Positions 53,299 to 61,915 of a DNA stretch of 64,000 bases are shown here, one piece after another. The stretch is taken from contig JBAUMC010000096.1 of NCBI GenBank assembly GCA_049578505.1, positions 30,656 through 94,655 of the forward strand, given 5' to 3'. This DNA is from JAGVPT01 sp049578505. GTDB taxonomy: Bacteria > Bacteroidota > Ignavibacteria > UBA10030 > UBA8401. Numbering within the stretch: the first letter of the stretch is position 1; every line of letters begins with the position of its first letter. The notes under the pieces were generated by a model, which saw only the letters and a list, made by a program, of their open reading frames with translations, was not told the DNA's origin and did not search any database. The position numbers were made by a program, and so were the translations under genes.

Positions 53299-54438
53299 GT
53301 GGAAAAAAGTATGGCGACGTTAGTTGAAAATATCGTCAGAACAAAAGAGATTCAGCTTTTCTCCGATGCGAATCCCCTCGTGATGGTGTGCGGCGAAAAT
53401 CTTTCTCCCGTTATCGTTGCGTACGAAACATACGGGGAGTTGAATACTGCCGGGGACAATGCAATTCTTGTTTGCCACGCACTGACCGGAAGCGCTCATG
53501 CCGCCGGCTATCTGTCGGGGGACCCGAAGACCGCCGGTTGGTGGGATGCGTTTATCGGAGAAGGGAAAGCTCTCGATACGAGGAGTTCTTTTGTCATCTG
53601 CTCGAATTTTTTGGGAGGATGTTACGGTACGACGGGACCGGTTTCTCCAGATCCTCTCAAGGGGAAACCGTATGGGATGTCATTCCCGCAGATGACTGTC
53701 CGAGATATGGTTCGAGTTCAAAAAGCGCTGATCGATTTTCTCGGGGTGAAACAGGTGAAGACAGTCATCGGAGGTTCGCTCGGAGGGATGCAGGCGTTGG
53801 AGTGGGGAGTGATGTTCCCCGACGTCGTTCGGTCAATCGTCCCAATTGCAACGGCAAGCCAACACTCTCCATGGTGTGTTGGGTTGGACGACATCGCGCG
53901 ACAAGCGATCATGAACGATCCCGAATGGCGCAACGGCGACTATTACGGCCACGGTCAGCCGGCACGTGGGTTATCGCTCGCACGTCAGGTAGCCATGGTT
54001 TCATATCGAAGCGATGTATCGTTTCTCGAGCGGTTCCACCGGGACAGGGTCAAATCCAACGGAAAGGCTTCCAAGGCGCGCTTCGATTCGGCAAATTTAT
54101 TTCAGATCGAGAGTTATCTTCGCTATCAAGGGAAGAAACTTGTCGACCGGTTTGACGCGAATACTTATATTTACATCTCGCGTGCGATGGATCTTCATGA
54201 TCTGGCGTACGAAAGGGGAACTATCAAAGAAGTTTTATCCTCCGTAAAAATTCCCGTTTTATGCGTCGGAATCGATTCCGACGTTCTTTATCCGGTCCAT
54301 GAGCAAAAGGCCATTGCCGCTCTCCTCCCGCTTGCACGGTACCGTCAAATCAATTCTCCGCACGGTCATGACGCATTTCTCATTGAGTTTGAACAGCTCG
54401 GGCTATTTGTCAGAGAGTTCCTCCGAGAGCTTGACTAG
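53299..54438 (+). CDS. metX: Homoserine O-acetyltransferase
   Basis: An alpha/beta-hydrolase of 379 residues that activates homoserine with acetyl-CoA, the substrate-forming step for MetY. The nucleophile is Ser160 in VIGGSLGGMQALEWGVMFPD, the oxyanion-region sequence NFLGGCYGTTGPVSPDP is diagnostic for MetX, and the late DSDVLYPVHEQKAI and SPHGHDAFLIEF carry the catalytic Asp and His. GTG 53299 fits the upstream GGAGGGG; ATG 53311 would remove four residues. Whether the enzyme prefers succinyl- or acetyl-CoA cannot be settled by eye, but pairing with MetY favours acetyl. Confidence 0.94.
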   Translation: MEKSMATLVENIVRTKEIQLFSDANPLVMVCGENLSPVIVAYETYGELNTAGDNAILVCHALTGSAHAAGYLSGDPKTAGWWDAFIGEGKALDTRSSFVICSNFLGGCYGTTGPVSPDPLKGKPYGMSFPQMTVRDMVRVQKALIDFLGVKQVKTVIGGSLGGMQALEWGVMFPDVVRSIVPIATASQHSPWCVGLDDIARQAIMNDPEWRNGDYYGHGQPARGLSLARQVAMVSYRSDVSFLERFHRDRVKSNGKASKARFDSANLFQIESYLRYQGKKLVDRFDANTYIYISRAMDLHDLAYERGTIKEVLSSVKIPVLCVGIDSDVLYPVHEQKAIAALLPLARYRQINSPHGHDAFLIEFEQLGLFVREFLRELD

Positions 54439-54722
54439 AATTTGGATATTGAATTAATAAATTAGTACACACGCATCCACTTAAGAGAAGTAATTAGCGT
54501 TTTCAGTAAGCTCATCGGGTTTTGAAGTTCGCAGCTTCTTAAACGAGAGAAGTAATATCAGCTTCCTCAACCTCGACCCTGATATTGTTCAACAAGTAAA
54601 CTGCGATATTCTCGGTGCATTGGTCTCAAAATTCGAGGGACAAATAACTGTTGCCGACAAAAGAAATGCGTTTACTGATTTTGGTAAGTCAGGGCAGGTA
54701 CGATTTGATTTTACATTGAAGC
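54439..54722. other. Intergenic region with an orphan reading frame, no recognised gene
   Basis: This 284-base stretch between convergent genes holds an open + strand frame from about 54530 that encodes NISFLNLDPDIVQQVNCDIL followed by a VSKFEGQITVADKR-like segment. The frame runs on into the antisense of the next gene. The composition looks protein-like, and it might be the eroded end of a lost gene, but I recognise no family and no convincing start. Confidence 0.25.
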
Positions 54723-55223
54723 TTAGTCCAGCATCTTCTGTAAAATGTGGACATCGAGCAATTTCCCAAATTTCCTCCCCACTTCCTTCATTGTTCCTAC
54801 ATACACAAAGCCAGCGCTTTCGTTGAGATGAAGGCTTTCTTGGCTTCCTTCTGCAACGCGAGCGATGAGTGTGTGAAATTGTCGTTTGCGAGCTTCTTCG
54901 ATAATAGCTTCTTTGAGCAGTCGGCCAATTCCTTGACCTCGATGTTCTGACTTCACATAGAAAGAGGTTTCAGCGGTGTCCTCATAGGCAGGGCGGTCAG
55001 ACCATTTGGTTAGAGACGCCCAACCTATGACGCTTCCCTCGACCGTCGCAACCAAGATTGGATGCCTCTCACCGTGAGTGTTAAACCATGCTAACCGTTC
55101 GGCTATCGTCTTGGGTTCTGTGTCGAATGTTGCCGTGGTGGTTACTATCGCCTCGTTATAGATCGCCGTAATGGATTCTACATCTTCAGGAAAGGCTCGC
55201 CTAATTTGGACTCGTGGATTCAT
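54723..55223 (-). CDS. GNAT acetyltransferase, phosphinothricin/methionine-sulfoximine type
   Basis: A 166-residue acetyl-CoA-dependent N-acetyltransferase. The N-terminus (VQIRRAFPEDVESITAIYNE, then TFDTEPKTIAERLAWF) and the acetyl-CoA loop SEHRGQGIGRLLKEAIIEEA place it with the Pat/YwnH group, whose members detoxify phosphinothricin-like or methionine-sulfoximine-like amino acids. The C-terminal HLNESAGFVYVGTMKEVGRK supports this. The actual substrate is unknown. It is 16 bases downstream of the TMEM175-like gene on the same strand, so probably cotranscribed. Confidence 0.85.
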   Translation of the reverse strand: MNPRVQIRRAFPEDVESITAIYNEAIVTTTATFDTEPKTIAERLAWFNTHGERHPILVATVEGSVIGWASLTKWSDRPAYEDTAETSFYVKSEHRGQGIGRLLKEAIIEEARKRQFHTLIARVAEGSQESLHLNESAGFVYVGTMKEVGRKFGKLLDVHILQKMLD

Positions 55224-55239
55224 TGAATGGATAGATTTG

Positions 55240-55815
55240 TCATTGGAGGATTTTCTTTTCTATGCGCCGGTCGGGGACAAGCCACATGATCGCAACGAAA
55301 ACGTACATCGCGCCTGCAATTCCCGAATTTACGAAGGAAAGTGCAATTGCTGCGAGGTAAATGACCACTGAAATTTTGCCCTTAAAATCTTTGCCAAGTG
55401 CGATTGCCAGAACCGAATCTTTGCCGTGAATTGCCAGAAGCGCCCGCACAAGGATAAAATACGCAATCGCAGAAAATAAGAGTAATACACCGTACAATGC
55501 AACAGGGCCGGATGCAAATTGAGTTTCTCCCATCCATCGGGTAACGAAGGGAGTCAGCGATAACCAAAAGAGCAGATGCAGATTAGCCCAAAGGACACGG
55601 CCATCCACATGTTTGGCTGCCTGGAACAAATGATGGTGATTGGTCCAATAGATACCGAGAAATACAAAACTCAGCGCATAGCTTAATAAGATCGGCACCA
55701 AGGGATACAACTCAGATAAACTATCTCCATGTGGAATCCTCAATTCAAGAACCATGATCGTAATTATGATGGCGATGACGCCATCGCTGAAGGCCTCTAA
55801 CCGTCCTTTGGTCAT
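55240..55815 (-). CDS. TMEM175-family (DUF1211) potassium-channel-like membrane protein
   Basis: A 191-residue inner-membrane protein with about six helices. The first helix carries the defining RLEAFSDGVIAIIITIMVLE motif, with FSD at the selectivity filter, and YWTNHHHLFQAA follows after the third helix. Bacterial relatives form tetrameric K+-permeable channels. The regulatory signal is unknown. Confidence 0.87.
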   Translation of the reverse strand: MTKGRLEAFSDGVIAIIITIMVLELRIPHGDSLSELYPLVPILLSYALSFVFLGIYWTNHHHLFQAAKHVDGRVLWANLHLLFWLSLTPFVTRWMGETQFASGPVALYGVLLLFSAIAYFILVRALLAIHGKDSVLAIALGKDFKGKISVVIYLAAIALSFVNSGIAGAMYVFVAIMWLVPDRRIEKKILQ

Positions 55816-55923
55816 TCGCGTTCCGTTTAAAATTGTTCTATTGCCGTCCGCTTGCTTACTTTAACTCCGAGCGATGATCTTCAGCGGTCGCTTCGCCGCA
55901 TCCAGAAATTGTTCCGCTGTCAG

Positions 55924-56337
55924 TTATTCCTTTGATTCTATAAAATTGAATTGGTCGTTAAACCTTATGTTGGAAAGGAACCAAAATGACCTGGGTTTAT
56001 AGAAATAAAATTCCCAGACGGTCGGATGTTTTTCCTGCTTTAGAATATAGACAAGACGAACAATCGAGGTTCCAAAAGTCTCCTCTTGAATCAACTCGTA
56101 TCCCAAGATGCTTCCGTAAAGGGGGAGAAGCTTCTCGGTTTGATTCCTTAAATTTGCAACGGCCTGCGGATTGTCGTTGGAAATAAAGGAGCCTGAAAAT
56201 AGCTGGTCATAAGAGGCATCGAACCTTTGCCTAGGAAGGGAATTTAGAAATTGCTCCGCGATTGTCTTTGGCGTAGTTTCCCCTGCGAAGCCAATCAACG
56301 GGGCGATTATCAACGATACAATCAATAATCTTTTCAT
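55924..56337 (-). CDS. Unknown small secreted protein
   Basis: A 137-residue protein with a clear signal peptide (KRLLIVSLIIAPLIGFAG) and an ideal AGGAGG four bases before its ATG. The mature part (TIAEQFLNSLPRQRFDASYD, LYGSILGYELIQEETFG, then PTVWEFYFYKPRSFWFLSNI) has the helix-then-strand character of NTF2/DUF3887-like folds. I do not recognise a specific family. It is flanked on the same strand by an O-methyltransferase and a TMEM175-like channel; no function is suggested by this context. Confidence 0.65.
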   Translation of the reverse strand: MKRLLIVSLIIAPLIGFAGETTPKTIAEQFLNSLPRQRFDASYDQLFSGSFISNDNPQAVANLRNQTEKLLPLYGSILGYELIQEETFGTSIVRLVYILKQEKHPTVWEFYFYKPRSFWFLSNIRFNDQFNFIESKE

Positions 56338-56413
56338 GGTACCTCCTGTTTGTTATTCACATAGAACGTAATCATTCTCCATAATTGCCGTATAATATGA
56401 TCCCGCAGCTACA

Positions 56414-57004
56414 TCAACGCGGTTGTTTTACTGCAAGAAATTCTCCGTTGCCTACTGGCACAAGGCTTGTTGTGAAATCGAGATCTGTTTTTACCAAAGC
56501 AATGAGCGGTGCCATCTCTTCCGGGTGAGATATTGCGTTGTCGACAACGAGTAACCCGCCGGGTCGAAGCGCACGACGCACATCAGGCCACCAGCCTGGA
56601 TACTCTTTGCGTTCCGAATCGAGGAACACCAGGTCGAACGTGCCTGTGCCTAACCCTCGAAGCACCTCGCCTGCATTACCGTGGATGATGTTGATGATGG
56701 AGGAAATTCGGGCACGGGTAAAGTTTTCGGAAGCGAGTTGTATCTTGAATTCCGAATTCTCTATGGTCGTGACCGATCCGCCGATACTTTTTGCCGCTTC
56801 CGCAAGCCAAAGAGTCGAATATCCGTTGGATGTGCCGATCTCCAACACGCGGCGGCCAAGAATGGTTCGAACGAGAACTGATAAGAATTCGCCCGTATCT
56901 CGCGTTATGTTATGCATGCGTCGGGAACGATCGGTATGAAGCTCATCATTCGACTTCCCAAAACGCTCAAGTTCGGCGTTCAGAGAATCAAGCAGGTCAT
57001 CCAT
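56414..57004 (-). CDS. SAM-dependent O-methyltransferase, class I
   Basis: A 196-residue Rossmann-fold methyltransferase of the Methyltransf_3/COMT-like group. Motif I is RVLEIGTSNGYSTLWLAEAA, motif II is FDLVFLDSERKEYPGWWPDV and motif III is LRPGGLLVVDNAISHPEEM. The Asp-Ser and Asp-Asn pairs could be metal or acceptor ligands as in catechol O-methyltransferases. The acceptor is unknown. Confidence 0.82.
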   Translation of the reverse strand: MDDLLDSLNAELERFGKSNDELHTDRSRRMHNITRDTGEFLSVLVRTILGRRVLEIGTSNGYSTLWLAEAAKSIGGSVTTIENSEFKIQLASENFTRARISSIINIIHGNAGEVLRGLGTGTFDLVFLDSERKEYPGWWPDVRRALRPGGLLVVDNAISHPEEMAPLIALVKTDLDFTTSLVPVGNGEFLAVKQPR

Positions 57005-57141
57005 AGAATCATCGATCTACAAATAAATCGCGAGTGATCTCATCATAACAGAGGAAAGCAATTTTCATGATGTTCGGTTTCTTCCTCGCATGTTCTTGGA
57101 AAAGGGACATTTCCTGAACTCTTTAGTGACGAGAAGGTGAA

Positions 57142-57480
57142 CTATTTTTGACCGAATTGAATTATCAAACCGCCTAGAATTATCACAACAAGACCAGCCC
57201 AGGTAGATGACGGAATATGTTCCTTAAATACAAACCGTCCATAAAGAATACTAACAGTTCCAAAAATTGCTACATATACTCCGAGCAATTTTGAGAAATC
57301 CCATCTTACAAAATTGACTACAAGGCCGTAAAAAGCGAGGACCACGCAACCCAATATAATAAGAAGGATGCCTGAGCCGCGCAGTCCTTTCCGTATTAAG
57401 GCGTCTCCGCTAACTTCTAACACTGCGGCGCCGGAAAAAATAAGCCAAGAAAAAATGTTGTTCATATGGTAAGTCACCAT
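57142..57480 (-). CDS. Small DMT-superfamily (EamA/SMR-like) membrane protein
   Basis: A 112-residue protein with four hydrophobic helices (NIFSWLIFSGAAVLEVSGDA, ILLIILGCVVLAFYGLVVNF, LLGVYVAIFGTVSILYGRFV and WAGLVVIILGGLIIQFG), the size and pattern of small multidrug-resistance-type transporters. The Glu in the first helix (AVLEVSGDAL) matches the proton-coupling Glu14 region of EmrE, suggesting a dimeric transporter. The substrate is unknown. Starts at 57480 and 57465 are both possible. It begins 23 bases after the TonB receptor gene ends and may be in its operon. Confidence 0.72.
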   Translation of the reverse strand: MVTYHMNNIFSWLIFSGAAVLEVSGDALIRKGLRGSGILLIILGCVVLAFYGLVVNFVRWDFSKLLGVYVAIFGTVSILYGRFVFKEHIPSSTWAGLVVIILGGLIIQFGQK

Positions 57481-57503
57481 CCTAATAGGTTGATTGCTGG
57501 GAG

Positions 57504-59774
57504 TTAGAAGATAAGATCGACATTCAGCCGATAGCCTCGCGCGGGCTGCGGTACGAAGTCCTTAATAACAGATAGATTGTCCCGGTATAACTGATTAAAT
57601 AGATTATCGCAGTGAACACTGATGGTGTGTTCCATCCCTCCACGTGCGAAGCGAATTCCAGCGCCGATATTGACAACGCCGTAACCCGCGGTTGGTGTGT
57701 CGCCATCGCCGAGACGATTCTGTCTTGCGGCCAGGCGCCATTCTACTCTGCCAGAATATGATTCATCCTGATAACTCATGTTGAGCAGCCCGCGCATCGG
57801 CGGGGTAAAGGGAAGGGGGACATTATTCTTTGTGTCTTCCGCATTTAAAAAATCAATGCTCGCTCTCAATGCAATTTTTTGAACAGGCTGCACCATCACC
57901 AATGCCTCAAATCCCGTCAATCGCGCATTCGTGGCAGAGAATTGTCTGACGGGAAACGCTTGCAGGGTATCGCCGGTGAGAAAAGCATAAATGTAATCGT
58001 TGATAAAATTCATGTATGGTGAAAGCTCAAATGAGACATTGGTGAAACTCCCTTTCAATGAGGCATCGATACCGATGCCCGTCTCGGGTGTAAGGTTCGC
58101 ATTGCCGATCGAATACGTCGCGCTAGCTGCATCGAGTCCGTTTGCGAAGAGTTCTTGCACGGTGGGAGGGCGGAACGAACGGGCAACGCTCACCGAAGCT
58201 ATGAGTTCTTGCGTCAGCTTTTCAATCGCTCCGAGCGATGCCGTTACGGCGTTCGATAGCCGGGCAACATCAAGATTTTGGAAGACCGAATCGGTCGAAG
58301 CCGTGTACGGTATGGTGTGAATACGGCTATAATCGTAGCGGAGTCCAACCTGAAGCCTTGTGTTCTCATCGGCAAGGTATTCTTCATAGATGTAGCCCGC
58401 AATTCCTGTTGTGACCGAATTGGGACCTAAGGGCATATCTCCTTCGATCGTGAGGTTTTCCACGTTCGTCCATAATCCGGCCACGCCTTGAAATTTTCCA
58501 AACTGCTGGTGCTGGAATTGCACTGTGGCGTTAAACGATTCTTTGTGAAATTCGTTTGCCTGAGGGTCGGACACGCCGGTTGAGTCTTCCACGGTCGGGT
58601 ATTCAGAGTGCTTGTAGTCGACGTAGTTCGCATTGAACTTACCCTGCTCGATCAGTGTACCATCGATTATGAACAAACTATGCAGTTCGACGGAATTTTT
58701 ATTCTGGGTAATGCGGGATGTTGCCGGAGATACGTTCAGCCAGTTCGCGTTCGGCGGCACGCCCGGAATACCGTAGTTCATCTCATAGTGCTTACCGCCG
58801 ATCCCAATTGCGCCGAAATCATTTTGGTATGAATAGCCAACGCTCCCTTCCTGCGTATGATTGAATGATTGCGGCATTCGGCTAAGGTCAAATTCCTCGC
58901 CGCTTGCAGGATCAACGTATTCGCCCGTCGGAATATGAATGTCCTGGGAATGAACTCCCCCGGCTGAAACGCTGAGCGCATGGCCGCCGGTGCTGTACAC
59001 ACCATCGAAATAACCCGCATATTCATCGCTCACTGAATTTCCCTCGACCGAGACATGCCCTGAAAATGGATTTGTTGAGAAAGTTGGAATCGTGTTTGTG
59101 ATGACATTGACTAGTCCGCCGATAGTGCTGGGGCCGTAGAGAATACTCGCCGGCCCCCGAACCACATCGATGTTCGAAATGCTTAAGGCGTCGATTGGTA
59201 CAGCGTGTGCTGGGTCGTATGTGGAAATATCGCCGGTCCGAAGGCCATTCTCCAAAATTAGGACTCGATTATCAGAAAGTCCGCGGAGAATGGGACGGGA
59301 TGGGGCGGAACCATTGCCGCGAACCGAGACACCGGGAAAGTCCGATATTTTCTCTGCAAAACTTGAGCCGGGGCTATCGTGCAATTCGACCATCTCCTTT
59401 GATTCGGCAGATTGATATTGATCGTTCGCTGTTCGTGCAAAAGGGGATGCTGAAACGACCACTTCTTCTATTCCAATTGCCGATTCGTTCAAGATGAACG
59501 TCGCGTCACAATAAGGGCCGTCCATACGAACTGTGTCCGTTGCCGGGGCATAGCCCATAACACGGACAAAAATGGAATATGTTCCTTTTGGTACATTTGG
59601 AAAAATAGCCAGACCTTGAGCATCGGTATGATTTGTTCTGTCGAGTTCCAATAAATGAACCGAGGCGCCGACAATTGGATTGCCCGACCCCTTCACCGTT
59701 ACTCTAATTTGTTGAGAATGAAGAGATACAAAATTTATCAGAGCGACGAAGAAAATAATAAAAATATTCTTCAT
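57504..59774 (-). CDS. TonB-dependent receptor, second copy
   Basis: A 756-residue outer-membrane receptor: signal peptide (FIIFFVALINFVSLHSQQ), a carboxypeptidase-regulatory-like domain (about 20-105), a plug (KISDFPGVSVRGNGSAPSRP and GPASILYGPSTIGGLVNVIT) and a beta-barrel ending YRLNVDLIF with a terminal aromatic. It is clearly different from the receptor at 17333, with the vitamin/metal/siderophore-type plug (RGLSDNRVLILENGLRTGDI). The His-containing loop GGVHSQDIHIPTGEY may be metal-related, but the ligand is unknown. No cobalamin or other riboswitch was seen in the 75 bases before it. Confidence 0.88.
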   Translation of the reverse strand: MKNIFIIFFVALINFVSLHSQQIRVTVKGSGNPIVGASVHLLELDRTNHTDAQGLAIFPNVPKGTYSIFVRVMGYAPATDTVRMDGPYCDATFILNESAIGIEEVVVSASPFARTANDQYQSAESKEMVELHDSPGSSFAEKISDFPGVSVRGNGSAPSRPILRGLSDNRVLILENGLRTGDISTYDPAHAVPIDALSISNIDVVRGPASILYGPSTIGGLVNVITNTIPTFSTNPFSGHVSVEGNSVSDEYAGYFDGVYSTGGHALSVSAGGVHSQDIHIPTGEYVDPASGEEFDLSRMPQSFNHTQEGSVGYSYQNDFGAIGIGGKHYEMNYGIPGVPPNANWLNVSPATSRITQNKNSVELHSLFIIDGTLIEQGKFNANYVDYKHSEYPTVEDSTGVSDPQANEFHKESFNATVQFQHQQFGKFQGVAGLWTNVENLTIEGDMPLGPNSVTTGIAGYIYEEYLADENTRLQVGLRYDYSRIHTIPYTASTDSVFQNLDVARLSNAVTASLGAIEKLTQELIASVSVARSFRPPTVQELFANGLDAASATYSIGNANLTPETGIGIDASLKGSFTNVSFELSPYMNFINDYIYAFLTGDTLQAFPVRQFSATNARLTGFEALVMVQPVQKIALRASIDFLNAEDTKNNVPLPFTPPMRGLLNMSYQDESYSGRVEWRLAARQNRLGDGDTPTAGYGVVNIGAGIRFARGGMEHTISVHCDNLFNQLYRDNLSVIKDFVPQPARGYRLNVDLIF

Positions 59775-59849
59775 GGCGCGAACTTCTTATTTTTCGAGTC
59801 CTATTGAATCGCGAGCAATGATATCGGAAGGGGAAATAAATAGGAAAGA

Positions 59850-60365
59850 TTAATGAGCCATCGCCGACGGTACGTCCGGATCGATGCTCACTCTGTCGCC
59901 AACGTGCAACCATCCACCATCTAAAATATCAGCTCTGAGTCCGCCTCTATCTTTTAGATGTGTCATAACGTTCCATCCGCTGAGCCGTTCGAGGTGCGAG
60001 CAAGGGTGGCACAACCTTACTCCGATCAGCCTGACATCGCCGATCGTAAATTGCCGGCCAACAAGATTGTTAAGGCGAACCCCCCGCGTTACAACATTCC
60101 TCCTGAGCTTAGCCGCATCGACTTCGCAACGCAGTTGCTTGGCAAGGAAATCGACATTTTCTTCTTCAATGAGTGTTATCTCCCGGCCGGGGCCGATAGG
60201 ATCAGCTCCTGAAAACGTCCCCGATCCTTCATAATACCGGTCGCCCACCAGACCTTGATGTGCAACAGCTTCGGCCGAAGTGATGAAAACCGGATCGCCT
60301 TCTTTCTTGTCGGCGATGAAAATTCCTATAACGATTTCCCCCTCGATTTTTACTATCTCTTTCAT
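59850..60365 (-). CDS. MOSC-domain sulfurtransferase-like protein
   Basis: A 171-residue MOSC (molybdenum-cofactor sulfurase C-terminal-like) protein. It has GLVGDRYYEGSGTFSGADPI, EITLIEEENVDFLAKQLRCE, RNVVTRGVRLNNLVGRQFTI and a Cys119-x-x-Cys122 pair in GVRLCHPCSHLERLSG; a conserved cysteine at this site carries the sulfur in family members. It probably handles molybdenum-cofactor or other sulfur-transfer chemistry. No molybdopterin enzyme is encoded nearby. ATG 60365 was preferred; a TTG 27 bases upstream is in frame. Confidence 0.87.
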   Translation of the reverse strand: MKEIVKIEGEIVIGIFIADKKEGDPVFITSAEAVAHQGLVGDRYYEGSGTFSGADPIGPGREITLIEEENVDFLAKQLRCEVDAAKLRRNVVTRGVRLNNLVGRQFTIGDVRLIGVRLCHPCSHLERLSGWNVMTHLKDRGGLRADILDGGWLHVGDRVSIDPDVPSAMAH

Positions 60366-60595
60366 ATTTATGGAGTATGCGTTGTCTACCAAGGTAGAGG
60401 TGATTTTTAAAGTTACGAAATTTTTTTGAGCCGATCAATTATATGCTTCAGCTATTGAGGAGGAAGTCATGCGTCCGTGTGGACTTTCCGATGATTGAAA
60501 CTCTCCCCGTTTTTGCATATTATATAGCAGAAACTTATCCCTAAGAGGCACCCCATGACCTCGTCGACACCCAATCTTGGTATCGCAAGTATCTC

Positions 60596-61915
60596 ATGTC
60601 CAATCATCTCATAGCTATTATTGGCCGTCCCAACGTAGGCAAATCGACGTTGTTCAACCGTATCGTCGGATCTCAGGACGCTATTGTTCACGATCAGCCT
60701 GGTGTCACTCGCGACCGGCACTACGCCTCCGCACAATGGTGCGGCAAATCGTTTACGTTGATCGACACCGGCGGTTTTGTCCCTCGATCGGAAGAGTTGT
60801 TTGAAAAGGCGATCCGCGAGCAATCGCATATTGCTATCGACGAAGCAGATGAAATTATCTTCGTTGTGGACGCGAAAGAGGGGATCACTCATATTGACAA
60901 AGAAATCGCGTCGATATTGCGCAAATCCAACAAGCAGGTTATTCTCGTCGTCAATAAAGTAGATAATGCGGCATCGGAGTACGAAGCGGCAGAGTTTCAC
61001 TCGCTCGGGCTCGGTGAGCCTGCTTCGATCTCCGCGCTCGGCGGAAGGCAAATCGGCGATTTCCTCGACCTTATTACGAAGAATATTTCAGCTAACGGTA
61101 AAGATGAAACGGAAGATGCACGCTTAAAACTCGCTGTTATTGGAAAACCAAACGTCGGTAAATCGTCCCTTGTGAATGCCATCATCGGGGAAGACCGGAC
61201 AATCGTAACACCTGTAGCGGGAACAACCCGAGATCCGATCGACACGGTGCTGAAGCATTTCGGGGAGGAGATCATTTTGATTGATACTGCAGGATTGATC
61301 AAAAAGAAGCGAATACGCGAAAGCATTGAATTTTATTCTACAGTCCGGACGCTGAAAAGCGTCGAACGATGTAATGTTGCGGTAGTGTTGTTTGACGCCA
61401 GCGAGAAAATTGAGAAACAGGATTTGATGATTATTCAATCGGTCATTGACCGAAATAGGGGAGCTATCATTGCGGTCAATAAATGGGATTTGGTTGCGGA
61501 TAAAGACAATTCGACGGTAAAGAACTTCGAAAAAGCTATCCGAGAAAAGCTCCGCACGTACGATTACATTCCGCTTGTTTTTATTTCCGCTAAAACAAAA
61601 CAGAGAATTTTTAAAGTAATAGAAATGGCAAAGCTTGTCCATGCAGAGAGATCGAAGCGCATTGGGACGAGCGAGTTGAATAAGGTTCTCCTTGCAGACA
61701 TCCAACACTATCCGCCGTCGACGAAAACCGGCAAAGACGTCAAGCTAAATTATGTTACGCAGGTAAAGACTCTCCCTCCTATTTTTACTTTTTTTGCCAG
61801 CGAGCCGAAATTGATCAGCGACAGCTATAAGCGTTATCTTGAAAATAAAATCCGTGAACACTGGGGTTTTTCCGGAGTCCCGTTGACCCTTCAATTCAGA
61901 AGGAAGCACGGATGA
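60596..61915 (+). CDS. der: Ribosome-biogenesis GTPase Der (EngA)
   Basis: A 439-residue protein with two GTPase domains and a C-terminal KH-like domain that binds the 50S ribosome. The first domain has the P-loop IIGRPNVGKSTLFNRI, DTGGFVP and NKVD; the second has IGKPNVGKSSLVNAIIGEDR, DTAGLIKKKRIRESIEFYS and NKWDLV. The tail (VPLTLQFRRKHG) is typical. It is essential in most bacteria. Its stop overlaps the start of the next gene by four bases (ATGA). Confidence 0.97.
   Translation: MSNHLIAIIGRPNVGKSTLFNRIVGSQDAIVHDQPGVTRDRHYASAQWCGKSFTLIDTGGFVPRSEELFEKAIREQSHIAIDEADEIIFVVDAKEGITHIDKEIASILRKSNKQVILVVNKVDNAASEYEAAEFHSLGLGEPASISALGGRQIGDFLDLITKNISANGKDETEDARLKLAVIGKPNVGKSSLVNAIIGEDRTIVTPVAGTTRDPIDTVLKHFGEEIILIDTAGLIKKKRIRESIEFYSTVRTLKSVERCNVAVVLFDASEKIEKQDLMIIQSVIDRNRGAIIAVNKWDLVADKDNSTVKNFEKAIREKLRTYDYIPLVFISAKTKQRIFKVIEMAKLVHAERSKRIGTSELNKVLLADIQHYPPSTKTGKDVKLNYVTQVKTLPPIFTFFASEPKLISDSYKRYLENKIREHWGFSGVPLTLQFRRKHG

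Noticed and set aside
59775..59849. Cobalamin or other riboswitch before the minus-strand TonB receptor
   Set aside because: The gap is 75 bases and lacks the conserved B12-box and any clear aptamer architecture.
60467..61051. Long minus-strand open frame opposite der
   Set aside because: It is a shadow of der: the + strand frame has clear GTPase motifs while the minus-strand translation has none.
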